The notes below the pieces were generated by a model. The model worked only from the letters and a program-made list of their open reading frames with translations, had not been told where the DNA came from and did not search any database. A DNA stretch of 64,000 nt, taken from contig NZ_MVOH01000005.1 in assembly GCF_002286935.1 (NCBI RefSeq), forward strand, positions 22,156-86,155, in the 5' to 3' direction. Positions 1-8,486 of this stretch are shown here, one piece after another (position 1 is the stretch's first letter; every line of letters starts with the position of its first letter). The DNA is from Bifidobacterium criceti (GTDB lineage: Bacteria; Actinomycetota; Actinomycetes; Actinomycetales; Bifidobacteriaceae). Position numbers and translations under genes: made by a program.

Positions 1-620
1 AGGGCGAAGTCATCTCGTCGACGTTCGACCGTCCGGCCGCCGACCATACGACCGTCGCCGAACTCGCGATCGAACGCGCGAAGCGCCTCGTCGAACTCGG
101 TCAGGATGTCGTTGTGCTGCTTGATTCGATGACGCGCCTCGCGCGCGCCTACAACATCGCGGCACCCGCGTCGGGACGCATCCTCTCGGGTGGTGTCGAC
201 GCGCAGGCGCTCTATCCGCCGAAGAAGTTCTTCGGCGCCGCGCGCAACATCGAGAACGGCGGCTCGCTCACGATCATCTCGTCGGCGCTCGTCGAGACCG
301 GTTCGAAGATGGACGAGGTCATCTTCGAGGAATTCAAGGGCACCGGCAACATGGAGCTGCGCCTGAGCCGTGAACTCGCCGACAAGCGCATGTTCCCCGC
401 CGTCGACATCAACGCGTCCGGCACACGCCGCGAGGAGCTCATCACCGATCCGCAGATACTGCCGATCATCTACCGCCTGCGCCGCCTGCTTGGCGGACTC
501 GAACCGGAACAGGCGTACCAGACGCTTGTGCCGCGCCTCAAGAAGACGATGACGAACCGCGATTTCTTCTCGGCAATCGTGCAGCAGGGCGGCAATTCGC
601 TCGGCAACGCGAACAGCTGA
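1..620 (+). CDS. rho: Transcription termination factor Rho, C-terminal part (5' end outside window)
   Basis: The reading frame is already open at base 3, so the gene starts left of the window. The visible 200 or so residues are the RecA-like ATPase core of Rho, the hexameric RNA-DNA helicase that ends transcription. Seen directly: the Walker B strand [15 protein letters not shown], the [20 protein letters not shown] segment, the [13 protein letters not shown] segment with its conserved arginine, and the [16 protein letters not shown] tail. The Q-loop/R-loop order matches the family. A 14-bp hairpin follows the stop codon and probably ends the transcript. The identification is secure; the N-terminal RNA-binding domain cannot be assessed. 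Confidence 0.97.
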   Translation, partial: GEVISSTFDRPAADHTTVAELAIERAKRLVELGQDVVVLLDSMTRLARAYNIAAPASGRILSGGVDAQALYPPKKFFGAARNIENGGSLTIISSALVETGSKMDEVIFEEFKGTGNMELRLSRELADKRMFPAVDINASGTRREELITDPQILPIIYRLRRLLGGLEPEQAYQTLVPRLKKTMTNRDFFSAIVQQGGNSLGNANS

Positions 621-651
621 CGGCGTTCCGACACGCCCGGTTGGTGACGGA

Positions 652-685
652 GTGCGGTGCCGATGACAACCCATCGGCACCGCAC
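652..685 (+). terminator. Hairpin terminator after rho
   Basis: Perfect 14-bp inverted repeat (GTGCGGTGCCGATG / CATCGGCACCGCAC) with a 6-nt loop, 31 nt after the rho stop. There is no long T-run, so termination strength is inferred from the stem alone. Confidence 0.6.
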
Positions 686-692
686 GGCCGTT

Positions 693-710
693 ATTGCACA
701 CGTTTGCAAT
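693..710. promoter_or_regulatory. Candidate operator dyad upstream of the AsnC/Lrp gene
   Basis: ATTGCA-N6-TGCAAT is a perfect 6-bp dyad about 100 nt upstream of the AsnC-type regulator. Regulators of this family commonly bind such dyads near their own genes, so an autoregulatory site is plausible. No direct evidence beyond symmetry and position. Confidence 0.35.
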
Positions 711-760
711 TTGTGTCCTCCGGCGACGCTATCGGCGTATGCACACTGATGGCACCGCAT

Positions 761-794
761 CCTGACAGCTATCGTGGAAACAAGAGCTGTCAGG
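761..794 (+). promoter_or_regulatory. Leader hairpin overlapping the Shine-Dalgarno of the AsnC/Lrp gene
   Basis: CCTGACAGCT and AGCTGTCAGG are perfect 10-bp complements separated by 14 nt. The right arm runs into the AGGAGG of the downstream ribosome-binding site (792-797). In RNA the stem would partly mask the site; in DNA the same dyad could be an operator. Confidence 0.4.
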
Positions 795-805
795 AGGAAA
801 GGCGC

Positions 806-1279
806 GTGGTCATGACATCGAACAATGATGCTGGTGGAGGAGCCGCGCTCGACGAGAAGGACGACATCATCCTCGGACTGCTTGAGCAAGACGGGCGCAT
901 GACGCTCGCACAGCTCGCCGAAGCGGCCTCGCTCTCCATCTCCGCGACACAGTCGCGTGTGCAGAAACTTGAGAAACGTGGCGTCATCGAAGGATACCGC
1001 GCCGACATCAACTACGAACTCACCGGCAAACCGGTAAGCGCGTACATCGACGTGACACCGACCGACCGCTACGGGGGCGACATCGATGCCGTCCCCACGA
1101 TACTCAGGCGCATTGGGGGAGTCGTCTCATGTGACGCCGTGTCCGGTGCGACGAACTACATGATTGTCGTGCGCGTCCCATCCGTCCACGCGCTCGAGGA
1201 CCTGCTCAACACCATCCAACGTGCTATTCCCGCGCGCACCGTGACGAGGATGGTGCTGCATCACTATTTCGGACAGTGA
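806..1279 (+). CDS. AsnC/Lrp family transcriptional regulator
   Basis: About 157 residues, the normal length for a feast/famine regulator. The N-terminal winged helix-turn-helix reads LDEKDDIILGLLEQDGRM, then SLSISATQSRVQKLEKRGVI; the C-terminal RAM (ligand-binding) domain ends in TRMVLHHYFG. The GTG at 806 is preferred because AGGAGGA lies 7 nt upstream; ATG at 812 is also possible with a longer spacer. The protein probably senses an amino acid and controls nearby or dispersed metabolic genes. The ligand is unknown; chorismate mutase immediately downstream hints at aromatic amino acid metabolism, but that is inference. The leader carries two dyads, which suggests autoregulation. Confidence 0.88.
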   Translation: MVMTSNNDAGGGAALDEKDDIILGLLEQDGRMTLAQLAEAASLSISATQSRVQKLEKRGVIEGYRADINYELTGKPVSAYIDVTPTDRYGGDIDAVPTILRRIGGVVSCDAVSGATNYMIVVRVPSVHALEDLLNTIQRAIPARTVTRMVLHHYFGQ

Positions 1280-1312
1280 TATCGCACGCGGCGCACTAAC
1301 CACACCGCACGG

Positions 1313-1318
1313 TAATGT
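1313..1318 (+). promoter_or_regulatory. Leaderless -10 hexamer for chorismate mutase
   Basis: TAATGT lies exactly 6 nt before the ATG at 1325 and there is no good Shine-Dalgarno. This fits a TANNNT -10 box for an mRNA starting at the initiation codon. Confidence 0.45.
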
Positions 1319-1324
1319 GGGAGC

Positions 1325-1732
1325 ATGACCACCACGGAGGATGACTGGCGCGCCGCCGCGCGCGAAGAAGGAACCGACATCGATGCGCTCGCGCAATCCG
1401 ATGATCCACAGACGAAGCGCATCGTCGCGCGCATCGACACATTGCGCGCGTCGATAGACAACATCGATATGGCGATCGTCGCGCTTCTCGCCGAACGGTT
1501 CAAAGCGACCGCACAAGTCGGCGCGCTCAAGGCGCGCGCCGGATTCGCACCCGCTGACTACGCGCGCGAGGAACAGCAGATGGAACGGCTGCGTCTTGTC
1601 GCGCAAGGCGCGGGCCTTGATACGCATATCGCCGAACAGTACCGGGAATTCGTCGTCACGGAGACGAAGAACCGGCACCGCCGCATCGCCGACGCGGGTG
1701 GCGACGCGGGTGTCCTCGACATCTTCGCGTGA
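1325..1732 (+). CDS. Chorismate mutase, AroQ type
   Basis: 135 residues. It converts chorismate to prephenate, the first step toward phenylalanine and tyrosine, in the cytoplasm. The core begins near residue 35 with IVARIDTLRASIDNIDMAIV, which carries the AroQ arginine and the R...ID..D pattern, followed by LLAERF and VGALKARAG with the conserved lysine. The C-terminal helix is TETKNRHRR. The first 30 residues (with DDWRAAAREEGTD) are an extension common in actinobacterial forms. It stands alone, not fused to prephenate dehydratase or dehydrogenase. No good ribosome-binding site precedes it; a TANNNT box 6 nt upstream suggests leaderless expression. Confidence 0.87.
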   Translation: MTTTEDDWRAAAREEGTDIDALAQSDDPQTKRIVARIDTLRASIDNIDMAIVALLAERFKATAQVGALKARAGFAPADYAREEQQMERLRLVAQGAGLDTHIAEQYREFVVTETKNRHRRIADAGGDAGVLDIFA

Positions 1733-1822
1733 CCGTGGGGACGCCGCTTCGCCGACGGAGGACTTCCCGACGACATGGGTAGGCTGGGGACGGCAAGGAT
1801 GGATGGCGGAAGGAGACGGGAC

Positions 1823-3850
1823 ATGCGCATACGATGGATCCATGCATGCGCGGCGGCGCTCACCGTCGCGCTCACGGCCGCGCCATGCGTCGCCGCCGCG
1901 TCCGGCGCGCACGGCGGCGCATGGCGCGCCATCTCCTCCGACGCCGCCGCTGAGCGGTTCGCACGGCACGACGTGTTCGCCGTCGTCCCCCCGACGGGGA
2001 ACGGTGCGCGCCGCTACTATGTCGAACCGACGTCGGGCGGTGGCGTGGCACGGATCACGACGCGCGCGAGGATGCCGTGGACGGTGCACGTCGACTATGC
2101 GCTCAACGGTCCGAACGTCGATGCGGCCGCGCTCGACGGCGCGACCGGCACCGTCCAGGTGCATGTGCGCGTCGCGCCCGACGACCTCGCCGACCTCGAC
2201 ATGCGACGGTATGCGCAGGAACTGCGTACGTTCGCGATGTTCACGGTGCCCGCGCAATGCGCGAACGACGTGAGCGCCGATGACGACGTTGCCGTCATCC
2301 ATGACGGCAACACGATCGTCGTGTCGTCGACCGCCGCGCCCGGCGCAACGCTCGACATGCGCGTCTTCATCGACGCGACGAAATTCTCGATGGGCGATGT
2401 CACCGTCGCCGCATTGTCCGCGGCATCGACGGACGAATACGGCGCCGCATTGCGCGCACTCGGGACACAATCGGCGGCGCTCACCGGCTCCGTCACGGCG
2501 TCCGCGCACACGGACGACGGTGCGAACGCCGCACTCAGCAAGACACTGACGGCATTGCGCGACCAGGAACGCACACTCGCGAAACAGGAAATCGCGAAAC
2601 GCGGCGACGAGCACCAACGGGCGTTCCACGACTACATGGCCGCCTATGTCGGCTCATACACGAACCATCTGTCAGGATCGGTCGGCACGAAGACGCAAAT
2701 GACGGCGCTCATGGGCACCGCGGGCGAACTCAAAGGCGACACGCCGCTCGCGCACGCCGTGACAGGACTCGCGACGGCCGTCAACAACGTATCGGACGCG
2801 CATCAGCACACTGGAGCCGCCGACGAAGTCGACCGCATCATCACCCGCATACGGCAGCAGGGCACGGAAGGACTCGCCGACGAACTCAAACGGACGGCGG
2901 GCGAACAGGCGCGCATCGGCGCGCGGATGTACGCGGACGGCCAAGGGCAGCTGTCGCGCGCGATGATCCCGTATTCGATGGCGTATACCGACGTCTATAC
3001 ATCGAACCTCAACGACCTCACCGGCGGCGACGTCGGCCGCGCAAACGCAATGTCCACGCAGGCAATCGAAGCGACGAACGCGCAGGGCGGCGAAGGCACG
3101 CTCGGTGCGGACAAGGAAGGCGTCGACGCGGCGATGGCGGCGCTCGCGTCCGCGCGCGAGCATACGGGCGCCGCGAACGCAGCGGAACAGATCCTGCAAC
3201 GCTTCCCGGATGAGATCGCGTCCGTCGGTACGGACACGACGTCCGACGCGGCCGTCTCAGCGCAGCTGCAGCCGGTCATGCGCGATGCGGCGCTTATGCG
3301 CACGGCATACGAGCATTGGCTCGCCGAACCGCTCGGCGGCGCACCACGTGTGCGCCGCGCGCAGCGCATCGCCGACGCGCAGCGCCGCACACAGGCCGCA
3401 CATGGCGTGAAGGATATGTCGACGCTCGTGACGCCTTCGGACAACGACGCATCCGCCGACATCTCGAAATACGCGGGATCGGTCACAACATCGATAGGCG
3501 GCGGTTCCAGTGGTTCCGGTGACGGCGGCGGTACGACGACATCCGGGACATCGGGCGACGGCACGTCCTCGCATGCGCGTAGGGGACGGTCGCCGACGGC
3601 GATCTCCGAGGACGAATGGATGTCACTTGTCGACGCGAATCCATGGGAGCGCACATTCATTGCCGCGAATACGCAGCCGCTCATCGACGAGACGGTCCGC
3701 ATCGCGTCGGCGCGGCCGGCGCTCGATGCGACGGCGGACGCGGCGGCGCAGGGCGGCGCGCTTGCGGGTGCGCTCTCGCACGGGCCGATGCGCGCAGGCA
3801 TCGCCGATGTGCTCGACACACGATTCCTCATCGTGCACAAGGCGACATGA
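1823..3850 (+). CDS. Large secreted protein of unknown function
   Basis: 675 residues. I do not recognise the family. The ATG at 1823 is chosen because AGGAGA lies just upstream and it begins a clear signal peptide (MRIRWIHACAAALTVALTAA, cleavage near VAAASG). The mature part has a beta-rich N-terminal region (roughly 35-215), then a long, Ala-rich and probably helical region with charged stretches such as LRDQERTLAKQEIAKRGDEH (about 240-550). A low-complexity Gly/Ser/Thr linker follows around 560-595, then a final 80-residue domain containing the segment EDEWMSLVDANPWERTF. There is no lipobox, sorting signal or C-terminal membrane segment, so release or non-covalent wall association is likely. 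It ends at a 22-bp hairpin shared with valS. Confidence 0.8.
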   Translation: MRIRWIHACAAALTVALTAAPCVAAASGAHGGAWRAISSDAAAERFARHDVFAVVPPTGNGARRYYVEPTSGGGVARITTRARMPWTVHVDYALNGPNVDAAALDGATGTVQVHVRVAPDDLADLDMRRYAQELRTFAMFTVPAQCANDVSADDDVAVIHDGNTIVVSSTAAPGATLDMRVFIDATKFSMGDVTVAALSAASTDEYGAALRALGTQSAALTGSVTASAHTDDGANAALSKTLTALRDQERTLAKQEIAKRGDEHQRAFHDYMAAYVGSYTNHLSGSVGTKTQMTALMGTAGELKGDTPLAHAVTGLATAVNNVSDAHQHTGAADEVDRIITRIRQQGTEGLADELKRTAGEQARIGARMYADGQGQLSRAMIPYSMAYTDVYTSNLNDLTGGDVGRANAMSTQAIEATNAQGGEGTLGADKEGVDAAMAALASAREHTGAANAAEQILQRFPDEIASVGTDTTSDAAVSAQLQPVMRDAALMRTAYEHWLAEPLGGAPRVRRAQRIADAQRRTQAAHGVKDMSTLVTPSDNDASADISKYAGSVTTSIGGGSSGSGDGGGTTTSGTSGDGTSSHARRGRSPTAISEDEWMSLVDANPWERTFIAANTQPLIDETVRIASARPALDATADAAAQGGALAGALSHGPMRAGIADVLDTRFLIVHKAT

Positions 3851-3886
3851 GTGATTGATCGATGGACGGCACGATGAATATGAATA

Positions 3887-3933
3887 ATATGGTGTGGGCC
3901 CCGCGGAAGAATTCCGCGGGGCCCACACCATAT
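3887..3933. terminator. Bidirectional terminator, 22-bp perfect stem
   Basis: The 22-nt left arm (3887-3908) is fully complementary to the right arm (3912-3933) with a 3-nt loop. It lies between two convergent genes, the secreted protein and valS, and can serve both. Confidence 0.8.
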
Positions 3934-3967
3934 GCATCGCATCATGTCCGTCGGTGACGGACCGTGT

Positions 3968-6769
3968 TCACTGCTTCTGTTTCTTCGCCGGAGGTTCGCC
4001 CAGTTCGCTGTCGGCGACGATGATCGTCTCCTCGACCGCTTCCTGAGGCGCCGCATTGCCATCGGCGCCCATCGTCTCGCCGTCGTCCGCACCGTCCTTC
4101 GGACGCGCGTACTTCTCCATGAGGTCGCTCGCCTTGCGCAACGTGATCTTGCCGGTCACGCGCGCCGCTTCGGCGATGTCGCCAAGCGCGGGCGCGAGCG
4201 CGTCGCGCAGTTCGTTGTTGACGTTGAGCATGACGGACAGGATCGGCGTCTTCATCGAGACCTTCGCCTTCGACTTGATGCCACGCAGCGCCGTGAGCGC
4301 CTGTCCGGCCTGTGCGAGCAGGTCGGGCGACGCCTTGAACGCGGCCGCCGCGTAGGTGAGCGGCTTCGGCCACGGCGCACGGTGCACGGAGCCTTCACCC
4401 GCGTGCATCCAGCTCCACACCTCTTCCGTCGTATACGGCAGGAACGGCGCGAGCAGGCGTGCGAACGCGTCGAGGCCGAGGCCGAGCGTCGTGCGCGCCG
4501 AGCGCACGGCCTGCGGGCTCGGCGTGTTGCCGGTCGATTCCGCGGTGCCGTACGCGCGGTTCTTGACGAGTTCGATGTAGTCGTCGCAGAACTGCCAGAA
4601 GAAGTCCTCAATCGTTTCGAGCGCCTTCGAATGCTCATAGTTCTCGAGTGATTCGGTCGCGTCGTAGACGACCTTCGCCATCTTCGCCATCGCGGCGCGG
4701 TCGAGCGGTTCGGTGACGTCCTTCGGGTTCCATGTGGCCGTCGCCGCTTCGCCGACGTGGTGCTGCTCGTCCTCACGTCCGATCGCGAGCGCGAACTTCG
4801 TCGCGTTGAGGAGTTTGATCGCGAGCCTGCGGCCGATCTTCATCTGGCCTTCGTCATACGTCGCGTCGAGGCCGAGGCGCGCGGATGCCGCCCAGTAGCG
4901 CACGGCGTCGGCGCCGAATTTCTCGATCGGTTCGTTCGGGACGACGACGTTGCCCTTCGATTTCGACATCTTCTTGTGGTCGGGATCGAGGATCCACCCC
5001 GAGAGTGTCGCGTTCGCCCACGGCAGGCAGTGGTTTTCAAGGTCGGCGCGGTCGATTGTGCTGAAGAGCCACGTGCGGATGATGTCCTGTCCTTGGGGGC
5101 GCAGGTCCATCGGGAACGTCGACTTGAAGAACCGTTCGTTCTCGTCGCCCGGTTCCGCCCACTTCGTGACGATCTGCGGTGTGAGCGACGACGTCGCCCA
5201 CGTGTCCATGATGTCCGGTTCGGCCATGAATCCGCCCGGTTGGTTGCGCTGCTCCTCGGTGTAGCCTTCCGGCACGTCGATCGACGGGTCGATCGGCAGA
5301 CGGTCCTCGTCCGGCGTGAGCGGGTTCGCATAGTCGGGTTCGCCGTGCTCGTCGAGCGCATACCACAGTGGGAACGGGACGCCGAAGAAGCGCTGGCGCG
5401 AGATGAGCCAGTCGCCGTTGAGGCCGTGTACCCAGTTCTCGTAGCGCACGCGCATGAAGTCGGGGTAGAAGTTGAGTTCCTTGCCTCGTTCGATGAGTTC
5501 GGCGTTGAGGCGCTTGTCCGTGCCGCCGTTCTCCAGGTACCACTGGCGCGAGGTGACGATTTCGAGCGGCTTGTCGCCCTTCTCATAGAAGTTCGTCATA
5601 CGCATCGTCGGCTTCGGTTCGCCGTCCATGTCACCGGCGGCCTGAAGCTGTTCGACGACTTCCTTGCGCGCCGAGAACGTCGTCTTGCCTTCGATCGCCG
5701 CGAAGCGTTCGCGGCCTTCGGCGTTCTGGATCCAGTCGGGCGTCTCCATGATGATGCGGCCGTTGCGCTGGATGATCGGACGTGTCGGCAGATGCAGGTC
5801 ACGCCACCATTCGACGTCGGTCATGTCACCGAACGTGCAGCACATCGCGATGCCGGCGCCCTTGTCCTTCTCGGCCGCCGGATGGGCGAGCACGGGGACC
5901 TCGACGTGGTAGAGCGGGGACGTGACCGTCTTGCCGAAGAACGGCTTGTAGCGTTCATCGTCCGGATGCGCGATGAGCGCGACGCATGCCGAAAGCAGTT
6001 CGGGGCGCGTCGTCTCGATGTAGATCGGCGTGCCATCCTCGAAACGGAACGCGATACGGTGGTAGAAGCCCGGGTATTCGCGCGATTCGAGCTCAGCCTG
6101 CGCGACGGCCGTCTGGAACGTGACGTCCCACAGGCCCGGCGCGTCCTTCTGGTAGGCTTCGCCACGCTTGAGGTTGCGCAGGAACGCCTTCTGCGCGACG
6201 CGGCGCGGATGCTCGCCGATCGTGTGGTACGTCTGCGTCCAGTCGATCGACAGGCCAAGGCGACGCCACAGGTTCTCGAAGAGCTTCTCATCCTGCGCCG
6301 TGAGGCGTTCGCATAGTTCGATGAAATTGCGGCGCGAACACGGCACCTGATCCTTCGCCTGGATCTTCTTGCCTTCCGTGCCTTCGAACGGCGGCTGGAA
6401 ATCAGGGTCGTACGGCAGCGACGTATCGACGCGCACACCGTAGTAGTTCTGCACGCGGCGCTCGGTCGGCAGGCCGTTGTCGTCCCAGCCCATCGGATAG
6501 AGGACCTCGAAGCCGTTCATGCGCTTGTAGCGCGCGATGATGTCGGTATGCGTATACGAGAACACGTGGCCGACGTGCAGATGGCCGGACACGGTCGGCG
6601 GCGGTGTGTCGATCGAGTAGACGGCGCTGCGTTCGCCGGGGTTGTGGAATGTGTAGGTGCCGTCTTCGTCCCAGACGCTGCGCCATTTGTCCTCAAGGCC
6701 GTCCACGCCTACGCGGTCGGGGAGGGGGGTGAGATTGGCGCTGATGGAGATGTCTTCGCTATCAGTCAT
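3968..6769 (-). CDS. valS: Valyl-tRNA synthetase
   Basis: 933 residues, class Ia aminoacyl-tRNA synthetase that charges tRNA-Val. Seen: the HIGH-type signature in PPPTVSGHLHVGHVFSYTH (about residues 56-74), the connective editing domain with TTRPELLSACVALIAHP (TTRPET variant), and KKMSKSKGNVV as the KMSKS motif near residue 600. An anticodon-binding domain follows. The C-terminal tail is Glu/Gly/Lys-rich and ends KKQKQ. The start ATG at 6769 has no Shine-Dalgarno; TAGACT sits 7 nt upstream, so a leaderless mRNA is likely. The same hexamer and spacing occur before argS at 41543. It lies downstream of the solute-binding protein on the same strand. Confidence 0.97.
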   Translation of the reverse strand: MTDSEDISISANLTPLPDRVGVDGLEDKWRSVWDEDGTYTFHNPGERSAVYSIDTPPPTVSGHLHVGHVFSYTHTDIIARYKRMNGFEVLYPMGWDDNGLPTERRVQNYYGVRVDTSLPYDPDFQPPFEGTEGKKIQAKDQVPCSRRNFIELCERLTAQDEKLFENLWRRLGLSIDWTQTYHTIGEHPRRVAQKAFLRNLKRGEAYQKDAPGLWDVTFQTAVAQAELESREYPGFYHRIAFRFEDGTPIYIETTRPELLSACVALIAHPDDERYKPFFGKTVTSPLYHVEVPVLAHPAAEKDKGAGIAMCCTFGDMTDVEWWRDLHLPTRPIIQRNGRIIMETPDWIQNAEGRERFAAIEGKTTFSARKEVVEQLQAAGDMDGEPKPTMRMTNFYEKGDKPLEIVTSRQWYLENGGTDKRLNAELIERGKELNFYPDFMRVRYENWVHGLNGDWLISRQRFFGVPFPLWYALDEHGEPDYANPLTPDEDRLPIDPSIDVPEGYTEEQRNQPGGFMAEPDIMDTWATSSLTPQIVTKWAEPGDENERFFKSTFPMDLRPQGQDIIRTWLFSTIDRADLENHCLPWANATLSGWILDPDHKKMSKSKGNVVVPNEPIEKFGADAVRYWAASARLGLDATYDEGQMKIGRRLAIKLLNATKFALAIGREDEQHHVGEAATATWNPKDVTEPLDRAAMAKMAKVVYDATESLENYEHSKALETIEDFFWQFCDDYIELVKNRAYGTAESTGNTPSPQAVRSARTTLGLGLDAFARLLAPFLPYTTEEVWSWMHAGEGSVHRAPWPKPLTYAAAAFKASPDLLAQAGQALTALRGIKSKAKVSMKTPILSVMLNVNNELRDALAPALGDIAEAARVTGKITLRKASDLMEKYARPKDGADDGETMGADGNAAPQEAVEETIIVADSELGEPPAKKQKQ

Positions 6770-6776
6770 AACCGTC

Positions 6777-6782
6777 AGTCTA
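6777..6782 (-). promoter_or_regulatory. Leaderless -10 hexamer for valS
   Basis: On the minus strand TAGACT ends 7 nt before the valS ATG, and no ribosome-binding site is present. The argS start has an identical hexamer and spacing. Confidence 0.5.
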
Positions 6783-6826
6783 AAAAGCGTCTATGACATC
6801 ATGGCGGCTCCGCGCACGGCCTATGG

Positions 6827-6855
6827 CCGGCGTTTCGCGGTGTGCGGAACGCCGG
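6827..6855 (-). terminator. Hairpin between solute-binding protein and valS
   Basis: CCGGCGTT/AACGCCGG, 8-bp arms with a 13-nt loop, downstream of the solute-binding protein and upstream of the valS promoter. A modest terminator candidate. Confidence 0.4.
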
Positions 6856-6895
6856 TGCGGACGGGCGGTTTCATGCGCGTTGTGGTTCGCTGGGT

Positions 6896-8461
6896 TCAGT
6901 TGCCGCGCACACCGTTCGTGAGCCCGGCGAGCTGCAGCCGCCATGACGAATTCTCGGCGGGGATGCCGCCGACGGACGCTTTCGTGGCGACGAAATCCTT
7001 GTTCTCGTAGAGCCATGCGCTCGCCGCGTCCTGACTGACGACCGTGTCGAATGTGCGCATCGTTTCCCGGTACTCGTTGTAGTTCGCCTTCGCGAGCGCA
7101 TCGTTGTATGCGCGTTGTGCTTCGCCGTTCTGGTAGTGGAACATCGTGGATCCGTCGACGAACCGCATATAGCCGTCGGCACCTTCGAGCGTCGTGAGCG
7201 CGCACGCGTAGTCGCCGTCGGCGACGCGCTTCGTGAGCGTCGCCGTGTCGACGACTTCGAGTGTAGCCGGCATCGACACGACGTCGGTGAGGGTTGCGGT
7301 GATCTGTTCGCCGAGTGCGCGGTGTTGTTCGTCGGTGAGGACGGTGAACGGTCTGAAATACCCATACGAGAAATAGGTGCGCATCGACGCGGCTTTTTCA
7401 GGGTCGTGGGGGAACAGGTCATTCAGATCGGTGTACCCGGGCTGCAGCCGTCCGATCGGTCCGCTCAGCTGCGCCGCCGCGTCGGGTTGTGTCTTCGCGA
7501 TTTCGGCCGCATCGATTGCGTACCGTGTGGACTGCCGCACCTGTACGTCGGAGAACGGGCTTTCCTGTGCGCTGTTGAGTGCGAGGAGCGTCTGGCGCAT
7601 GCCGAGGCCGTCGGAGACGTGGAGTGATTCGTTCTTCGCGAGACGTGCGGCGGCGCCCGCGGAGCGCGGAAGGGCGACGTCCGCGTCACCATGTTCGAGT
7701 GCGTCGGCGAGTGCGTCGTCGGAGTTGTAATAGGCGAGTGTGACATGTGCGGCGCTTGCTTGGCGTCCCCAATAGTCGGCGTTGCGGCTGAGTGTGATCG
7801 ACCGTCCGTCGACGCGGTCGACCGTGAACGGTCCCGAACCGTACGTGTGCGTCGCGTATCCGTCGCCGTCGGCGTGCGCGCCCTTGATGTTGTAGACGAT
7901 GCCGGCGCGCCCGGTGAGCGCGTACAGCAACCGTGGGTTCGGCTTGTGCAATGTGATCGTGAATTGTGACGCGCTTGGGTTGCTGATTTGCGCGACATCG
8001 CCAAGGTCCTCGTATCCGACATAGTGGTCGGTGATGATGGCCTGCAACGATGTGACGACGGCGCTCGCGTCGAGCGCGCTTCCATCGGCGAAGCGCAGGC
8101 CGTCGCGCAGGATGAAGGAGTACCGCAGGCCGTCGGTCGTCTCACTCCAACGTGCGACGAGGTTCGCGGCGATGGAGACGTCGTCGCCTGTCGTCAGCAG
8201 TGTTTCATAGACATTGTCGACGAGTGCCTGTTCGACGCCGCGTTCGTCGTTCGTACGGATGTCGAGCGATGTCGGTTGGTCGGTGAGTGCGACCGTATAC
8301 GACTGCTGCGATTGCACGGCGCCGCTTCCGGGCAATGTGCCGCCGCGTTTTGCGCGTACGATGAAGAACGCCGCGACGATCGCGATGACGGCGATGGTCG
8401 CCATGAACACGATCCATGGCGCGACGCGGCGTCCGTCGCTGTGTGTGTCCTTCTCTTCCAT
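6896..8461 (-). CDS. ABC transporter substrate-binding protein, family 5 (oligopeptide/dipeptide type)
   Basis: 521 residues. An uncleaved N-terminal membrane anchor (about 14-38, APWIVFMATIAVIAIVAAFF) is followed by the SBP_bac_5 fold: SYTVALTDQPTSLDIRTNDE, then VDNVYETLL, RYSFILRDGLRFADGSALDA and the C-terminal TYFSYGYFRPFTVLTDEQ region. It captures a ligand, probably a peptide, outside the membrane for an ABC importer. No permease or ATPase genes are adjacent, so it is an orphan here. The ATG at 8461 is chosen because the anchor starts there and TATACT lies 8 nt upstream without a Shine-Dalgarno. The frame stays open further upstream, but that stretch overlaps nth. Confidence 0.85.
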   Translation of the reverse strand: MEEKDTHSDGRRVAPWIVFMATIAVIAIVAAFFIVRAKRGGTLPGSGAVQSQQSYTVALTDQPTSLDIRTNDERGVEQALVDNVYETLLTTGDDVSIAANLVARWSETTDGLRYSFILRDGLRFADGSALDASAVVTSLQAIITDHYVGYEDLGDVAQISNPSASQFTITLHKPNPRLLYALTGRAGIVYNIKGAHADGDGYATHTYGSGPFTVDRVDGRSITLSRNADYWGRQASAAHVTLAYYNSDDALADALEHGDADVALPRSAGAAARLAKNESLHVSDGLGMRQTLLALNSAQESPFSDVQVRQSTRYAIDAAEIAKTQPDAAAQLSGPIGRLQPGYTDLNDLFPHDPEKAASMRTYFSYGYFRPFTVLTDEQHRALGEQITATLTDVVSMPATLEVVDTATLTKRVADGDYACALTTLEGADGYMRFVDGSTMFHYQNGEAQRAYNDALAKANYNEYRETMRTFDTVVSQDAASAWLYENKDFVATKASVGGIPAENSSWRLQLAGLTNGVRGN

Positions 8462-8469
8462 GACTGTGC

Positions 8470-8475
8470 AGTATA
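8470..8475 (-). promoter_or_regulatory. Leaderless -10 hexamer for the solute-binding protein gene
   Basis: TATACT on the minus strand, 8 nt before the ATG, inside the 25-nt gap after nth. It would give the solute-binding protein its own promoter. Confidence 0.5.
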
Positions 8476-8486
8476 CCGGCACTTGG

